Source: Pokkaliibacter sp046614695 (GTDB lineage: Bacteria > Pseudomonadota > Gammaproteobacteria > Pseudomonadales > Balneatricaceae). Taken from it: a stretch of 64,000 nucleotides of DNA. Both the position numbers and the translations under genes were made by a program. The notes beneath the pieces are model-generated. The model made no database searches. It was not told the origin of the DNA and was given only the letters and a program-made list of their open reading frames with translations. Shown here in pieces: positions 7,115 to 16,735 of this stretch. The stretch is taken from assembly GCF_046614695.1 (NCBI RefSeq), contig NZ_JBKKHQ010000001.1:416917-480916 (forward strand), in the 5' to 3' direction. The stretch's first letter is position 1. Every line of letters begins with the position of its first letter.

Positions 7115-9841
7115 TCACGACAGTCGGTGAAACTGCCAGTCCTCCTTGGGCTCATTCAGCGGCAACCGCATTTCCACCACTTCTTCATCGGCGTTGTACT
7201 TATTGGTGAACCCCAGTGCGCTGGCGAGTTTTTGCATACCGGAGTTAGATGGCAAGGTCGCGCCCTCCAGCTGCAGGGTGCCGCGCTCCCGACAATAGTT
7301 GATAACTTTTTGCATCATCATCCGCCCCAGACCTTCACCCTGCATATCGTCACGAATCACGATAGAGAACTCCGCTGAAACGTTATCGGCATCGGTGATC
7401 GCACGGACAACACCGAGCGTTTCAGGCTGGCCATCATTTCCCTGACGGGTCGCGATAAAGGCCATTTCACGGTCGTAATCAATTTGAGCCCAGTTGGCCA
7501 GCTCCTGATGCTCAGGGACTGCCCGACTATAGAAGTAACGCAACCTCACAGTCTCAGGGCTGAGCTGTTTGTAGAAAAGCAGGTGCGCGGGCTCATCCTC
7601 ACCACGAATAGGCCGAAGCTCCACCTCAGTGCCACTGCGCTTGAGTGTGATCCACTCTCGCAGCTCTTCCGGATACGGCAGAATACAGGGCGATACGGCA
7701 TCACCGAGTGAGACCGATGCATCAACGGCCAACAGTCCCTGCTTGTTCAGCAGTAACGGGTTAATCTCAAGGCCCGATACCTGCGGCAGATCCACCGCCA
7801 GCTGCGCCAGCTTGACCAGTAGCCGGGCAATCTGCTCGATATCCTCCTCCACCTGATAACTGTTCTCGGCGATGATACGCGCCACCCGGCTTTGCTGAAT
7901 CATGAGCCGGGCGAGGGTCAGATTGAGCGGAGGAATACCCAACTGACGGTCCCCCAGCACATCGACGGTATAACCACCGACGCCAAACAGGATTAACGGG
8001 CCAAACACCGGATGCTGGGTAATGCCGACATGCATTTGCATGGACTGGAAACCGCGCTTCATCTCCTGAATCAGGAAACCATCACGCTGGTCATCGTCGT
8101 AACGTTCAGCCGCCCGGTAATTTAGCGACATAACCTTGCGCTCCATTTCCTCCTCACCCGCCAGATCCAGCGCCATGTCCTGCCAGCGTTTGGTGGTCAG
8201 GCGGTCATAAGCGAAGGGATAGCGGTTTTGCTGATGCAGGACTTTTACCGCAACGGTCCCTGGGAATTTCTGCGCTTCGGCGATCACTCCTGCAGGATCG
8301 TTTGCATAGCGACAGATCGCAGTGGAAATACCGTAGTGGTTCAGAAGCTCCATCACTTCTGCATGAAAGAGAAAATCTCTGCCTTGAGATTGAGCTTCTT
8401 CAACGAGCGCCTTCGCTCGCATCCGATACAGGGACTGCTCTTGTGGAATCCAGTTCGGCGGTGTCTGCCGTGTCGCTTCCTGATTTCGGCGATAGTGCAC
8501 CAGATGCATAAAGCCTTCGATGGCCTTTTCAGGGGTGATATAGGTAGGAATACCGGAAGCACTGACCAGGTTTCGTGCAGCTATGGCACTGGCTCGGCCC
8601 ATAAAACTGGTCAGCAGACTGGCGGTAACCTTGGGCGAAATACGCAAAATGGCTTCTGCTGTATCAATACTGGGTGCCATCCGTGTTGGCGCATGAATCA
8701 CCAGAATGGCGTCCACTCCTTTGTCCCGTGCGAGAATTTCTATGGCATGGGCAAAACGCTCCGGGGTTGCCGGTGAATTCAGATCAATGGGATTGGAGCG
8801 ATTCCAGAACGGCGGGAGAATCCCGGCCAGCTGGTTAATACTCTCCTCTGACAGCTCAGCGAGTGTGCCGCCGGACTGGTGCAAGGCATCCACCGCCAGT
8901 GCATTTGGCCCCATGCCATTACACAGAATCGCCAGGCGCTCCCCTCTCAGAGGCTTACTGCGGCTCAACGTTTCCAGCGCATTAAAGACCTCATCGGAAG
9001 TGGTGACACGCAGCACACCCGCCCGTCTCAGTACCGCATCGTAAACGGCATCCTCATCCACATTAGCGGTTGTACTCTGGGCATCCAGCGTATTTCGATG
9101 CAGAAAACCACTTTTGAGTATCAACACCAGCTTGTTGCGGGAGGCAGCACGAACGGCAGAAATAAAATGCCGTGCGCGAGTAACCTGATTGAGCTGCAGA
9201 ACGATAGCTTTGGTGTAGGGGTCAGCGGCGAGGTAATCCAGCACCGATGGCAGATCCACATCCACTGAATCGCCAATAGTAAGAAAGTGAGAAAAGCCGA
9301 TGCCTTGACCATTCGCCCAGTCAATCATGGCCGTTCCCATGATGCCCGACTGACCGACATAACCGATCTTGCCCTTATGAACATTGAGGTGACTGTAACT
9401 GGCATTAAGGTTACTGGCCGGTACCAGAATACCTAAGCAATCAGGCCCGATAATACGAATCCCGTAGGGACGGGCCGCTTCCTTGACGGCCTCTCGTAGC
9501 GACAGGCTTTCCTCACCCTGAGCAAGATAACCGCCGCTCAGCACCAGGGCGGCCCGCACTTCATTGGCGCCAAGCTTACGAATCAGCTCAGGTACCCGTT
9601 CCGCATCGGAGCAAATAACCGCCAGCTCCGGCATTTCCGGCAGCGTGGCAATTCCCTGATAACAGGGCACGCCAAAAACATCCCCTTCGGCATCCCGATG
9701 AACGGCATATAAATGACCCTGGTATCCGCTGTCCTGCAGATTACGAATGACAACGCCGCCAAGACTGTCGGGGGAAGAAGATGCGCCAAAGACGGCGATA
9801 CTGCGGGGGTTAAAAAAGCGTTTCAGATAGCGAGTGCTCAT
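7115..9841 (-). CDS. Pat/PatZ-type protein lysine acetyltransferase (NDP-forming acyl-CoA synthetase-like + GNAT)
   Basis: A 908-residue protein like E. coli PatZ (YfiQ, 886 residues). A CoA-binding Rossmann domain starts at FNPRSIAVFGASSSPDSLGG. A succinyl-CoA-ligase-like domain and an ATP-grasp region (VAVKVLHQQNRYP) follow, with a GNAT domain near residues 745-890 (RPIRGEDEPAHL, then GEGLGRMMMQKVI as the acetyl-CoA loop). PatZ-type enzymes acetylate lysines, classically acetyl-CoA synthetase, and turn it off. The catalytic SHTGA His of active NDP-forming synthetases reads STTAN here, so the synthetase half is probably regulatory. Start ATG at 9841 has GGAG five bases upstream. Its stop lies seven bases from the stop of the convergent ArsR-type gene. 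Confidence 0.92.
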   Translation of the reverse strand: MSTRYLKRFFNPRSIAVFGASSSPDSLGGVVIRNLQDSGYQGHLYAVHRDAEGDVFGVPCYQGIATLPEMPELAVICSDAERVPELIRKLGANEVRAALVLSGGYLAQGEESLSLREAVKEAARPYGIRIIGPDCLGILVPASNLNASYSHLNVHKGKIGYVGQSGIMGTAMIDWANGQGIGFSHFLTIGDSVDVDLPSVLDYLAADPYTKAIVLQLNQVTRARHFISAVRAASRNKLVLILKSGFLHRNTLDAQSTTANVDEDAVYDAVLRRAGVLRVTTSDEVFNALETLSRSKPLRGERLAILCNGMGPNALAVDALHQSGGTLAELSEESINQLAGILPPFWNRSNPIDLNSPATPERFAHAIEILARDKGVDAILVIHAPTRMAPSIDTAEAILRISPKVTASLLTSFMGRASAIAARNLVSASGIPTYITPEKAIEGFMHLVHYRRNQEATRQTPPNWIPQEQSLYRMRAKALVEEAQSQGRDFLFHAEVMELLNHYGISTAICRYANDPAGVIAEAQKFPGTVAVKVLHQQNRYPFAYDRLTTKRWQDMALDLAGEEEMERKVMSLNYRAAERYDDDQRDGFLIQEMKRGFQSMQMHVGITQHPVFGPLILFGVGGYTVDVLGDRQLGIPPLNLTLARLMIQQSRVARIIAENSYQVEEDIEQIARLLVKLAQLAVDLPQVSGLEINPLLLNKQGLLAVDASVSLGDAVSPCILPYPEELREWITLKRSGTEVELRPIRGEDEPAHLLFYKQLSPETVRLRYFYSRAVPEHQELANWAQIDYDREMAFIATRQGNDGQPETLGVVRAITDADNVSAEFSIVIRDDMQGEGLGRMMMQKVINYCRERGTLQLEGATLPSNSGMQKLASALGFTNKYNADEEVVEMRLPLNEPKEDWQFHRLS

Positions 9842-9868
9842 GATCACTCCTTATCTCAGAAGAGAGGC

Positions 9869-10324
9869 TTAACGTTGCCGGTCAACCCAGAGATGATCAA
9901 TCAGCACTCGCTGGATATTACCGCGAACGCCATCACTGGCGAGACTGTCATTCACATAATCCCTGACCTGCATCAGCAGTAGTTCACGTGCCTGCTGATC
10001 TTTCACCTGACTCATGTCGACCTGAGACAGCGCCACCGTCAGGTAATGCTGAACCAGCGGCATGTTATCCGACAGGTTGCTTTTACTGGCGTAGTCGGGT
10101 GTTTGCAGGGTAATGGAGATTTCCATCAGCGGCATGTTGGGCACACTAATGGTGGTTTCGGGGATTTGCAGGAAGTTTTCTGGCAACGGGTCGCTGTTGC
10201 CTGAAGGTGTGGTGTGCTGATTAGTGGTCAGAATTTTAGCGAAATCGCTGTTTTGTGGCGGACCGCTGTCATCGCAACCCGCCAGCATGACGGCCAGCGT
10301 AAGCACTACTGGCCGCGACATCAT
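9869..10324 (-). CDS. Lipoprotein resembling the FliL C-terminal domain
   Basis: A 151-residue protein with a lipoprotein signal peptide: hydrophobic PVVLTLAVMLAGC ending at a lipobox Cys near residue 17. After a Ser/Asn/Pro linker, residues 60-151 resemble the periplasmic domain of FliL-type proteins: MEISITLQT, a long helix ending QQARELLLMQVRDYVNDSL, and a final IQRVLIDHLWV like the FliL end VLFTDFVV. No flagellar gene is nearby. Its ATG (10324) overlaps the metZ stop codon by one base, so it is translationally coupled to metZ. The FliL relation is a pattern judgement; function is not known. Confidence 0.6.
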   Translation of the reverse strand: MMSRPVVLTLAVMLAGCDDSGPPQNSDFAKILTTNQHTTPSGNSDPLPENFLQIPETTISVPNMPLMEISITLQTPDYASKSNLSDNMPLVQHYLTVALSQVDMSQVKDQQARELLLMQVRDYVNDSLASDGVRGNIQRVLIDHLWVDRQR

Positions 10325-11544
10325 CAGATCAGCTCCAGACCGCGGTTGATATCACGTTTGATGTCATCAAGCGCTTCAAGCCCCACTGAAATACGAATCA
10401 GACTATCAGCGATTCCCGCCTGTGCGCGTGCCTCAGCCGACATTTTGCCGTGAGTCGTCGTCGCCGGATGGGTAATGGTGGTACGGGTATCACCCAGATT
10501 ACCGGTAATGGAAATCAAACGAGTGGAATCAATGACCTTCCAGGCTTGCGCCTGACCGCCCTGCACTTCAAAAGCCAGAACGCCACCGAAGGCTTTCTGC
10601 TGCTTACGTGCCAGCGCATGCTGCGGATGGCTTTCCAGACCTGAGTAATACACCCGACTTACCTTGGGATGCGCTTCAAGCCAGGTCGCCAGCTCCAGAG
10701 CCGCGGCACTTTGCGCTTCCATACGCAGTTTCAGCGTCTCAAGCCCTTTCAGGAAAACCCAGGCATTGAAGGGACTCATGGACGGACCGGCTGTTCTGAG
10801 GAAGGCAAAAACCTTCTCCATGTCATCATGATTGCCGACCACAACGCCACCAATACAACGCCCCTGACCATCCAGGTACTTAGTCGCCGAATGGATGATG
10901 ATATCGGCGCCCATCGCCAGTGGCTGCTGTAGCGCAGGGGTCAGAAAGCAGTTATCAACCACCAGCTTCACACCCGCTGCGTGGGCAATATCCGCCAGCG
11001 CCGGAACATCCACAATTTCTGCCAGTGGGTTGGAAGGCGTCTCAATAAAGAAAAGCCTGGTTGTCGGGGTAACCGCTTCTTTCCATGCTGCGAAGTCCTT
11101 GGGGTCCACATAAGTTGTGGTGATGCCGAATTTCGCCAGATATTTATCAAAGAAACTGATGGTAGAGCCAAAAACACTGCGGGAGCAGACGATATGATCG
11201 CCCTGCTCCAGCATGCCGCAGGTCAGACTCATAATGGCCGCCATGCCGGATGCCGTTGCCACCGCACGCTCGGCGCCTTCAAGGGCTGCAATTCGCTGTT
11301 CAAACGCGCGAACTGTAGGGTTGGTGAAGCGGGAATAGATGTTGCCTTCAGCAGAGGCAAAACGCGTTGCTGCTTCCTGAGCACTGCTGAATACAAAACT
11401 GGACGTGGGGAAAATCGCTTCGGCATGCTCGGCCTCTGGGGTGCGCATGTGGCCTGCGCGCACCGCAAGAGTGTCCATCTCGACGTCGGTCAGATCATTC
11501 TGCAAACGGGGATCGAGACTGCCAAAGGAAGACTGAGAAGACAT
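10324..11544 (-). CDS. metZ: O-succinylhomoserine sulfhydrylase
   Basis: A 406-residue Cys/Met-metabolism PLP enzyme. AIFPTSSFVFSSAQEAATRF, YSRFTNPTVRAFEQRIAALEG and ASGMAAIMS are family landmarks. The PLP lysine is in IIHSATKYLDGQGRCIGG, and THPATTTHGKM is near the end. MetZ makes homocysteine directly from O-succinylhomoserine and sulfide, bypassing cystathionine. The phrase YLDGQGRC and overall length fit MetZ better than MetB or MetC. Start ATG at 11544 has GGAG about ten bases upstream; in-frame alternatives at 11553 and 11583 have poorer spacing. It is the first gene of a two-gene unit with the FliL-like lipoprotein. Confidence 0.92.
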   Translation of the reverse strand: MSSQSSFGSLDPRLQNDLTDVEMDTLAVRAGHMRTPEAEHAEAIFPTSSFVFSSAQEAATRFASAEGNIYSRFTNPTVRAFEQRIAALEGAERAVATASGMAAIMSLTCGMLEQGDHIVCSRSVFGSTISFFDKYLAKFGITTTYVDPKDFAAWKEAVTPTTRLFFIETPSNPLAEIVDVPALADIAHAAGVKLVVDNCFLTPALQQPLAMGADIIIHSATKYLDGQGRCIGGVVVGNHDDMEKVFAFLRTAGPSMSPFNAWVFLKGLETLKLRMEAQSAAALELATWLEAHPKVSRVYYSGLESHPQHALARKQQKAFGGVLAFEVQGGQAQAWKVIDSTRLISITGNLGDTRTTITHPATTTHGKMSAEARAQAGIADSLIRISVGLEALDDIKRDINRGLELI

Positions 11545-11737
11545 GCGTACCATACTCCATGAAATAACCGCTCTGCGGGCCACTGCCAGCGCAGATATTC
11601 ACTAACCATAGCAAGCTCACGAGCCTTGATAAACACTCTTTACCCTATCGCGCCAGAAAATCCCAAATCCTCGGGTTTTCAATTACCTGCCGAGCTAAAG
11701 CCGCCTGATGCCCGTAGCGTCATTGTACTTTAGCCGA

Positions 11738-12466
11738 CTACTGAGCCTGCTGTTGAATCTTCTCATCCCAGTACTTTTTCCAATGCAGGATGTCCGGATC
11801 ATCAGGAAAGGCTTTCAGTGCTTCAGTTGCATGACTGGCCGCTGTCATTGGAATTGCAGCAGTGTTAGAGAGTTCTTTGACGATGACCTGCTTCGGATCG
11901 GTAAGTGTCATGGCGAAGGTTTTACCCTCACTCTCAATAACAAGAATTGAATTCGGAGAAATCTCACCAAAGGCAATACGGTACAGGGATTTGTCCGCAT
12001 CGATCGCCGTCACACGGGGAGACTGCAGGTCCCGTGAAATCGAGAAATCCAGCGGGCGGGTGTAGACGAAAAGGATGTCGGGATTAAAGCCCTTAATCTT
12101 GGCCACAAGCTCCAGAGGCTGGCTCACATGACGCCAGGGAATCGTCCCAAGATCAGAGTAATTAAAGGTGTAGCCGTCATACTCAGGGAGGGGTTCAAGA
12201 CCCTTATCGGTCGAGATATATAGCCCTTCCTTCTTCAAATCCTCAGGCTTGGTGGCAACCACTTCAGCCTTCAGCTTATTTTTCTCCGGAGTCACTTTGA
12301 TCGCTTCGGAAGTGGTGGTGCCGCTGACGGCAGTATCAGGCAAGGCGGTGATATCAGCAGCCTGCGAAACGGCAGGAGTGACAATGCCAAGGGATAGCAT
12401 CAGGCTTAGCATCCAGGATGCTGATAAACGACTGTCACGACTCCCTTTTTGTAAGTAATTTTGCAT
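11738..12466 (-). CDS. Periplasmic protein of unknown function
   Basis: A 242-residue protein that I do not recognise. A signal peptide is clear: basic start MQNYLQKGSRDSR, hydrophobic SASWMLSLMLSLGIVTP and a signal peptidase I site AVSQA-AD. The mature part starts with a Thr/Ser-rich segment, then YISTDKGLEPLPEYDGYTF and a mixed beta-rich region (PDILFVYTRPLDFS, LYRIAFGEISPNSILVIES). It ends in a helical tail with several Trp and Lys. Start ATG at 12466 has AAGG six bases upstream. It is monocistronic between metZ (193 bases downstream) and the ppsA terminator. Confidence 0.75.
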   Translation of the reverse strand: MQNYLQKGSRDSRLSASWMLSLMLSLGIVTPAVSQAADITALPDTAVSGTTTSEAIKVTPEKNKLKAEVVATKPEDLKKEGLYISTDKGLEPLPEYDGYTFNYSDLGTIPWRHVSQPLELVAKIKGFNPDILFVYTRPLDFSISRDLQSPRVTAIDADKSLYRIAFGEISPNSILVIESEGKTFAMTLTDPKQVIVKELSNTAAIPMTAASHATEALKAFPDDPDILHWKKYWDEKIQQQAQ

Positions 12467-12767
12467 GGATAACCTTCTCCTTTCCCCGCTCACATAGACA
12501 TCGTCCCTAACCATTTCCGGGCTCCGATGACGATTTTAAAGGCTACGCTATTGCTCTGAAGAAAAGCGACACGGCTCGCTTCGAGATGTCACGGACTTTA
12601 TCCCGTTAGAAACACTTCTGCAGGAATTACCTTGAACGCCCACTGTAAACACAGCGTTATGAAAGGAAAAAAGGCAGCCCGCGGGCTGCCTGGAAGGGAT
12701 GCACAATCTTGTTTTTATTGAGGGCTTTCGGGTGCCTTGTGCAAAATAAAAGGTTTAACGGTAAAAC
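12467..12767. other. Intergenic region between the periplasmic orphan and ppsA
   Basis: About 300 bases holding the ppsA terminator hairpin on the minus strand (12663-12690) and, nearer 12500-12600, the presumed promoter of the downstream periplasmic gene. I could not place that promoter with confidence. No gene is seen. Confidence 0.5.
12663..12690 (-). terminator. Rho-independent terminator of ppsA
   Basis: Read on the minus strand, GGCAGCCCGCGGGCTGCC is a self-complementary stem followed by TTTTTTCC. It lies about 80 bases past the ppsA stop codon. Confidence 0.8.
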
Positions 12768-15134
12768 TCAGCCTTGCTCTGCAAGATAAAGCCAGGTATC
12801 GACAACAGAATCAGGGTTCAGTGAAACAGACTCAATCCCCTGCTCCATCAGCCAGCGCGCCAGATCCGGATGATCCGAAGGCCCCTGACCACAGATACCG
12901 ATGTATTTACCCTGTTTACGACACGCCTGAATTGCCATGGACAGTAGCTTCTTCACCGCTTCATTTCGCTCATCAAACAAGTGCGCGATGATGCCGGAAT
13001 CGCGATCCAGCCCAAGCGTCAGCTGTGTCATGTCGTTGGAGCCAATCGAGAAGCCATCAAAATGCTCAAGGAACTCATCAGCAAGCAGCGCGTTCGCTGG
13101 CAGCTCACACATCATGATGATACGCAGGCCATTTTCTCCACGCTTGAGGCCGTGTTCCGCCAACAAATCAATGACCTGAGCCGCTTCACTTACCGTGCGA
13201 ACAAACGGAATCATGATCTCAATGTTCGTCAACCCCATCGTATCGCGAGCACGCTTGATCGCCTGACACTCCAGCGCAAAACACTCGCGGAAGCTATCAG
13301 AGATATAACGTGATGCGCCGCGGAAACCCAGCATGGGGTTTTCCTCACCTGGCTCGTAGCGATGACCGCCGATCAGGTTCTCATATTCGTTCGATTTGAA
13401 GTCGGACATACGCACGATGACTTTTTGCGGAGCAAAGGCGGCGCCCAACGTCGCAATGCCTTCCACCAGACGATCGACGTAAAAATCCACCGGCGAGCTA
13501 TACCCTGTCATGCGCCGCTCAATCGCCGCTTTGACATCCTGAGGCTGCTGGTCAAATTCCAGCAAGGCTTTAGGATGAACGCCAATCATGCGGTTGATAA
13601 TGAATTCAAGGCGCGCCAGTCCAACACCTGCGTGAGGAAGGGAAGCAAAGTCAAAGGCGCGGTCCGGGTTACCGACATTCATCATGACCTTGAAAGGCAA
13701 CTCAGGCATGGACTGGATATTCAGCTCGGTATGATCGAACTCCAGCAATCCGGCATAAACACGGCCGGTATCGCCCTCAGCACAGGAAACGGTAACGCTC
13801 TGCCCTGCGTGCAGCTTTTCAGTGGCATCACCACAGCCCACGATCGCAGGAATACCCAGCTCACGGGCGATGATGGCAGCATGACAGGTTCGGCCACCAC
13901 GATTGGTAATGATCGCCGCGGAACGCTTCATGACGGGCTCCCAGTCCGGATCCGTCATGTCTGTCACAAGCACATCACCCGGTTGAACCAAATGCATATC
14001 CTCCAGACTCGCGACAATACGCACCTGTCCCTGACCAATGCGCTGACCGATGCTTCGGCCTTCGACCAGGACATCACTACGCGCTTTAAGCTGAAAGCGC
14101 TCACGAACCTGGGCGCTGGCACGGCTTTTTACCGTCTCAGGACGCGCCTGAACAATATAAAGCTGGCCATCATCACCATCCTTCGCCCATTCGATATCCA
14201 TTGGGCGACCGTAATGTTTTTCAATAATGAGAGCCTGGCGTGCCAGTGATTCTGCCTCTGCATCGCTGATGCAATAACGTGCACGCTCTTGTTCATCAAC
14301 ATCGACTGTCAGGACGGAGCGGCCAGTCACCCCCTCGCTACCGTAGATCATCTTGATTGCTTTGGAGCCCAGAGTACGACGCAGCACTGCCGGACGATTT
14401 GCAGCCAGATTGGGTTTGTAGACGTAAAACTCGTCAGGATTCACAGAACCCTGCACGACCGTTTCCCCGAGACCGTATGAGGCGGTAACAAAAACGGCCT
14501 GATCAAATCCGGACTCAGTATCCAAAGTGAACATGACGCCGCTGCAGCCGGTTTCGCTGCGTACCATTTTTTGAATACCGGCAGAAAGCGCGACATCGCC
14601 GTGAGCAAAGCCATGATGCACGCGGTACGAAATGGCCCGGTCGTTATAAAGAGAAGCAAAGACCTCTTTGATCGCATGCTTCACGTTCTCAAGGCCACGG
14701 ATATTCAGGAAGGTTTCCTGCTGGCCCGCAAAAGAGGCATCCGGAAGATCTTCCGCAGTCGCTGAAGAGCGCACCGCAACCGCCAGTGCATCGTTGTCTT
14801 TAGTCAGCTGTGCCCAGGCAGTATCAATGGCATCTTCCAGCGCAGGCTGGAACGGCGCTTCCATCACCCACTGGCGAATTTCTTTACCTGCTGCGATCAA
14901 TGCTCGCACATCTTCGACATTCAGCGCTTCCAGACGGGTCGCGATACGCTCAGCCAGATTGCCATATTCAAGAAAGTCCCAATACGCATAAGCGGTGGTC
15001 GCAAAGCCGTTAGGAACGCTAACGCCTGCGTTCGCCAGATTGCTGATCATCTCGCCCAGTGAAGCGTTTTTGCCACCAACACGCTCCACATCCTGCATAC
15101 CGACCTTGTCGAAAAACAAAATGTAGTTTTCCAA
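12768..15134 (-). CDS. ppsA: Phosphoenolpyruvate synthase
   Basis: A 788-residue protein colinear with E. coli PpsA. The N-terminal nucleotide-binding domain includes GGKNASLGEM and SSATAEDLPDASFAGQQET. The swivelling domain carries the catalytic His in GGRTCHAAIIARELGIPA, and the C-terminal PEP-binding barrel has GFRGASRY, MIPFVRT, FSIGSNDMTQL and GICGQGPSDHP. It converts pyruvate and ATP to PEP, AMP and phosphate for gluconeogenesis. It is transcribed divergently from ppsR, which encodes the enzyme that switches it on and off by phosphorylating a Thr near the catalytic His. A strong terminator follows. Confidence 0.97.
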   Translation of the reverse strand: MENYILFFDKVGMQDVERVGGKNASLGEMISNLANAGVSVPNGFATTAYAYWDFLEYGNLAERIATRLEALNVEDVRALIAAGKEIRQWVMEAPFQPALEDAIDTAWAQLTKDNDALAVAVRSSATAEDLPDASFAGQQETFLNIRGLENVKHAIKEVFASLYNDRAISYRVHHGFAHGDVALSAGIQKMVRSETGCSGVMFTLDTESGFDQAVFVTASYGLGETVVQGSVNPDEFYVYKPNLAANRPAVLRRTLGSKAIKMIYGSEGVTGRSVLTVDVDEQERARYCISDAEAESLARQALIIEKHYGRPMDIEWAKDGDDGQLYIVQARPETVKSRASAQVRERFQLKARSDVLVEGRSIGQRIGQGQVRIVASLEDMHLVQPGDVLVTDMTDPDWEPVMKRSAAIITNRGGRTCHAAIIARELGIPAIVGCGDATEKLHAGQSVTVSCAEGDTGRVYAGLLEFDHTELNIQSMPELPFKVMMNVGNPDRAFDFASLPHAGVGLARLEFIINRMIGVHPKALLEFDQQPQDVKAAIERRMTGYSSPVDFYVDRLVEGIATLGAAFAPQKVIVRMSDFKSNEYENLIGGHRYEPGEENPMLGFRGASRYISDSFRECFALECQAIKRARDTMGLTNIEIMIPFVRTVSEAAQVIDLLAEHGLKRGENGLRIIMMCELPANALLADEFLEHFDGFSIGSNDMTQLTLGLDRDSGIIAHLFDERNEAVKKLLSMAIQACRKQGKYIGICGQGPSDHPDLARWLMEQGIESVSLNPDSVVDTWLYLAEQG

Positions 15135-15476
15135 GGTGAAGCCCCTTTCTTGATTAAGCGTTCCCCAGCTGTAGCTGGATTCACAGCTCGAAAAAGCAAA
15201 ACCGACTTATCCTTGTGGGTGTAAGTCGGTGTCACCTGCGAGCAGATAATTAATGATAATCAGAAAAACTTAACCTAAGATAGCTTTACATCAATGTAAT
15301 TTAACTACCGGTCTTACCAATATATTTTTATTATATTTATCAGCAACTTGAATTATAAATTTGAGCAAATTACGAGAAAAACAGACGAGTAAACACAGTT
15401 TTAAACGTTTTTTGGTTAATTAACTATATCCCGAACTTTTTGAGCCGCTTTACACGGACAATGAGGGCTGAATGTC
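15135..15476. promoter_or_regulatory. Divergent ppsA/ppsR control region
   Basis: A 342-base AT-rich region. It holds a 14-base inverted repeat TTACAT-CA-ATGTAA (15286-15299) and, closer to ppsA, TTAATGATAATCAG within 15249-15267, which resembles a Fur box in its central 12 bases but not its outer right arm. No hexamer pair is clear enough to name. The region is long enough for separate promoters for the two genes. Confidence 0.45.
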
Positions 15477-16304
15477 ATGAAAAGAACCGCTTTCTTTATT
15501 TCTGACGGTACAGGTATCACCGCAGAGGCTCTGGGCCACAGCCTGCTCTCTCAGTTCAAATCCATCGAGTTTGAGCAAGTGACACTGCCTTACATCGACA
15601 CTCTGGAAAAAGCAGCCACCGTAGTAAAACGTATCAATGCACAAGCAATCACGGATGGTGAGCGCCCGCTGGTGTTCGATACTCTGGTCGATAAGGGCAT
15701 CCGTGAAGTGCTGATGCAGGCCAATGCTTTCACCATCGATATCTTTTCGACCTACCTGAACCCGCTTGAACAGGAGCTTGGTACGCCCTCGAGCTATCAC
15801 ATCGGACAATCACACGGTATTAAGGAAGAGAAACGCTATAAGGCCCGCATTGAGGCGGTGAACTTTGCACTGGAGCAAGATGACGGACTGAAGTCCTACG
15901 GTTATAAAGATGCTGACCTGATTCTGGTCGGAGTGTCGCGCTGCGGCAAAACACCCACCTGTTTGTATCTGGCACTGCAATTTGGTGTAAAAGCGGCTAA
16001 CTATCCGCTCACCGAAGAAGACTTTCCCGAACACGGCAGACTTCAGCTACCTCAGGCATTGCAGCCCTACCGGCACAAACTTTATGCACTGACTATCGAC
16101 CCGCACCAGCTGGCTGATATTCGCCATGAAAGACGCCCCGGCAGTCAGTACAGTACGTTTGAGCAGTGTGATTTTGAGCTACGTGAAGCTCAGCAACTCT
16201 TCACACGAGAGCGCATTCCCACCATCGACACAACCAAGCTTTCTGTCGAAGAGATCTCTACACGGATTATGGAAACAGCGAGCCTTAAGCGCCTGGGAAG
16301 CTAA
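15477..16304 (+). CDS. ppsR: PEP synthetase regulatory kinase/pyrophosphorylase
   Basis: A 275-residue DUF299 protein. The N-terminus MKRTAFFISDGTGITAEALG and the P-loop GVSRCGKTPTCLYLA are diagnostic, with PGSQYSTFEQC near the C-terminus. PpsR-type enzymes use ADP to phosphorylate, and phosphate to dephosphorylate, the regulatory threonine of PEP synthase. The divergent ppsA next door supports the PEP synthase target over pyruvate phosphate dikinase. No terminator is obvious downstream. Confidence 0.95.
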   Translation: MKRTAFFISDGTGITAEALGHSLLSQFKSIEFEQVTLPYIDTLEKAATVVKRINAQAITDGERPLVFDTLVDKGIREVLMQANAFTIDIFSTYLNPLEQELGTPSSYHIGQSHGIKEEKRYKARIEAVNFALEQDDGLKSYGYKDADLILVGVSRCGKTPTCLYLALQFGVKAANYPLTEEDFPEHGRLQLPQALQPYRHKLYALTIDPHQLADIRHERRPGSQYSTFEQCDFELREAQQLFTRERIPTIDTTKLSVEEISTRIMETASLKRLGS

Positions 16305-16528
16305 AATCGTTGTAATTTTTCTACCAAATAAAGCCCACGGCGGTAAGTAAGTACCCAGGAAACGCGAAAACAACCGCTAAACGCCGGAGCGGCGAGGGCA
16401 GAACCTTAGGATTTTGCTATGGAGCAACGTGATCTGTCGCAAGGACAATATAAAAGTAAGCAGAAAAGTGCTGGAAGACTTCAGTGGCCGAAAAAAGAAA
16501 AATCACTTGGGGAAGGTAACGGCAAGAA

Positions 16529-16604
<76 letters not shown>

Positions 16605-16735
16605 GGGCCGTTATGGGACGCATATTACGCAGGGGCCAAGGCCATGGCAACCCCTGATTGTTGTAAAAACCTTTCAAAAACAGGGGCGAACATGATGCCC
16701 TCCCCTTCTGTCACACTCGCTGAATCTCTTCTCGC

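Noticed and set aside
13362..14249. A 295-codon plus-strand frame inside ppsA
   Set aside because: It is the reverse complement of the PEP synthase coding sequence, long only because of codon bias.
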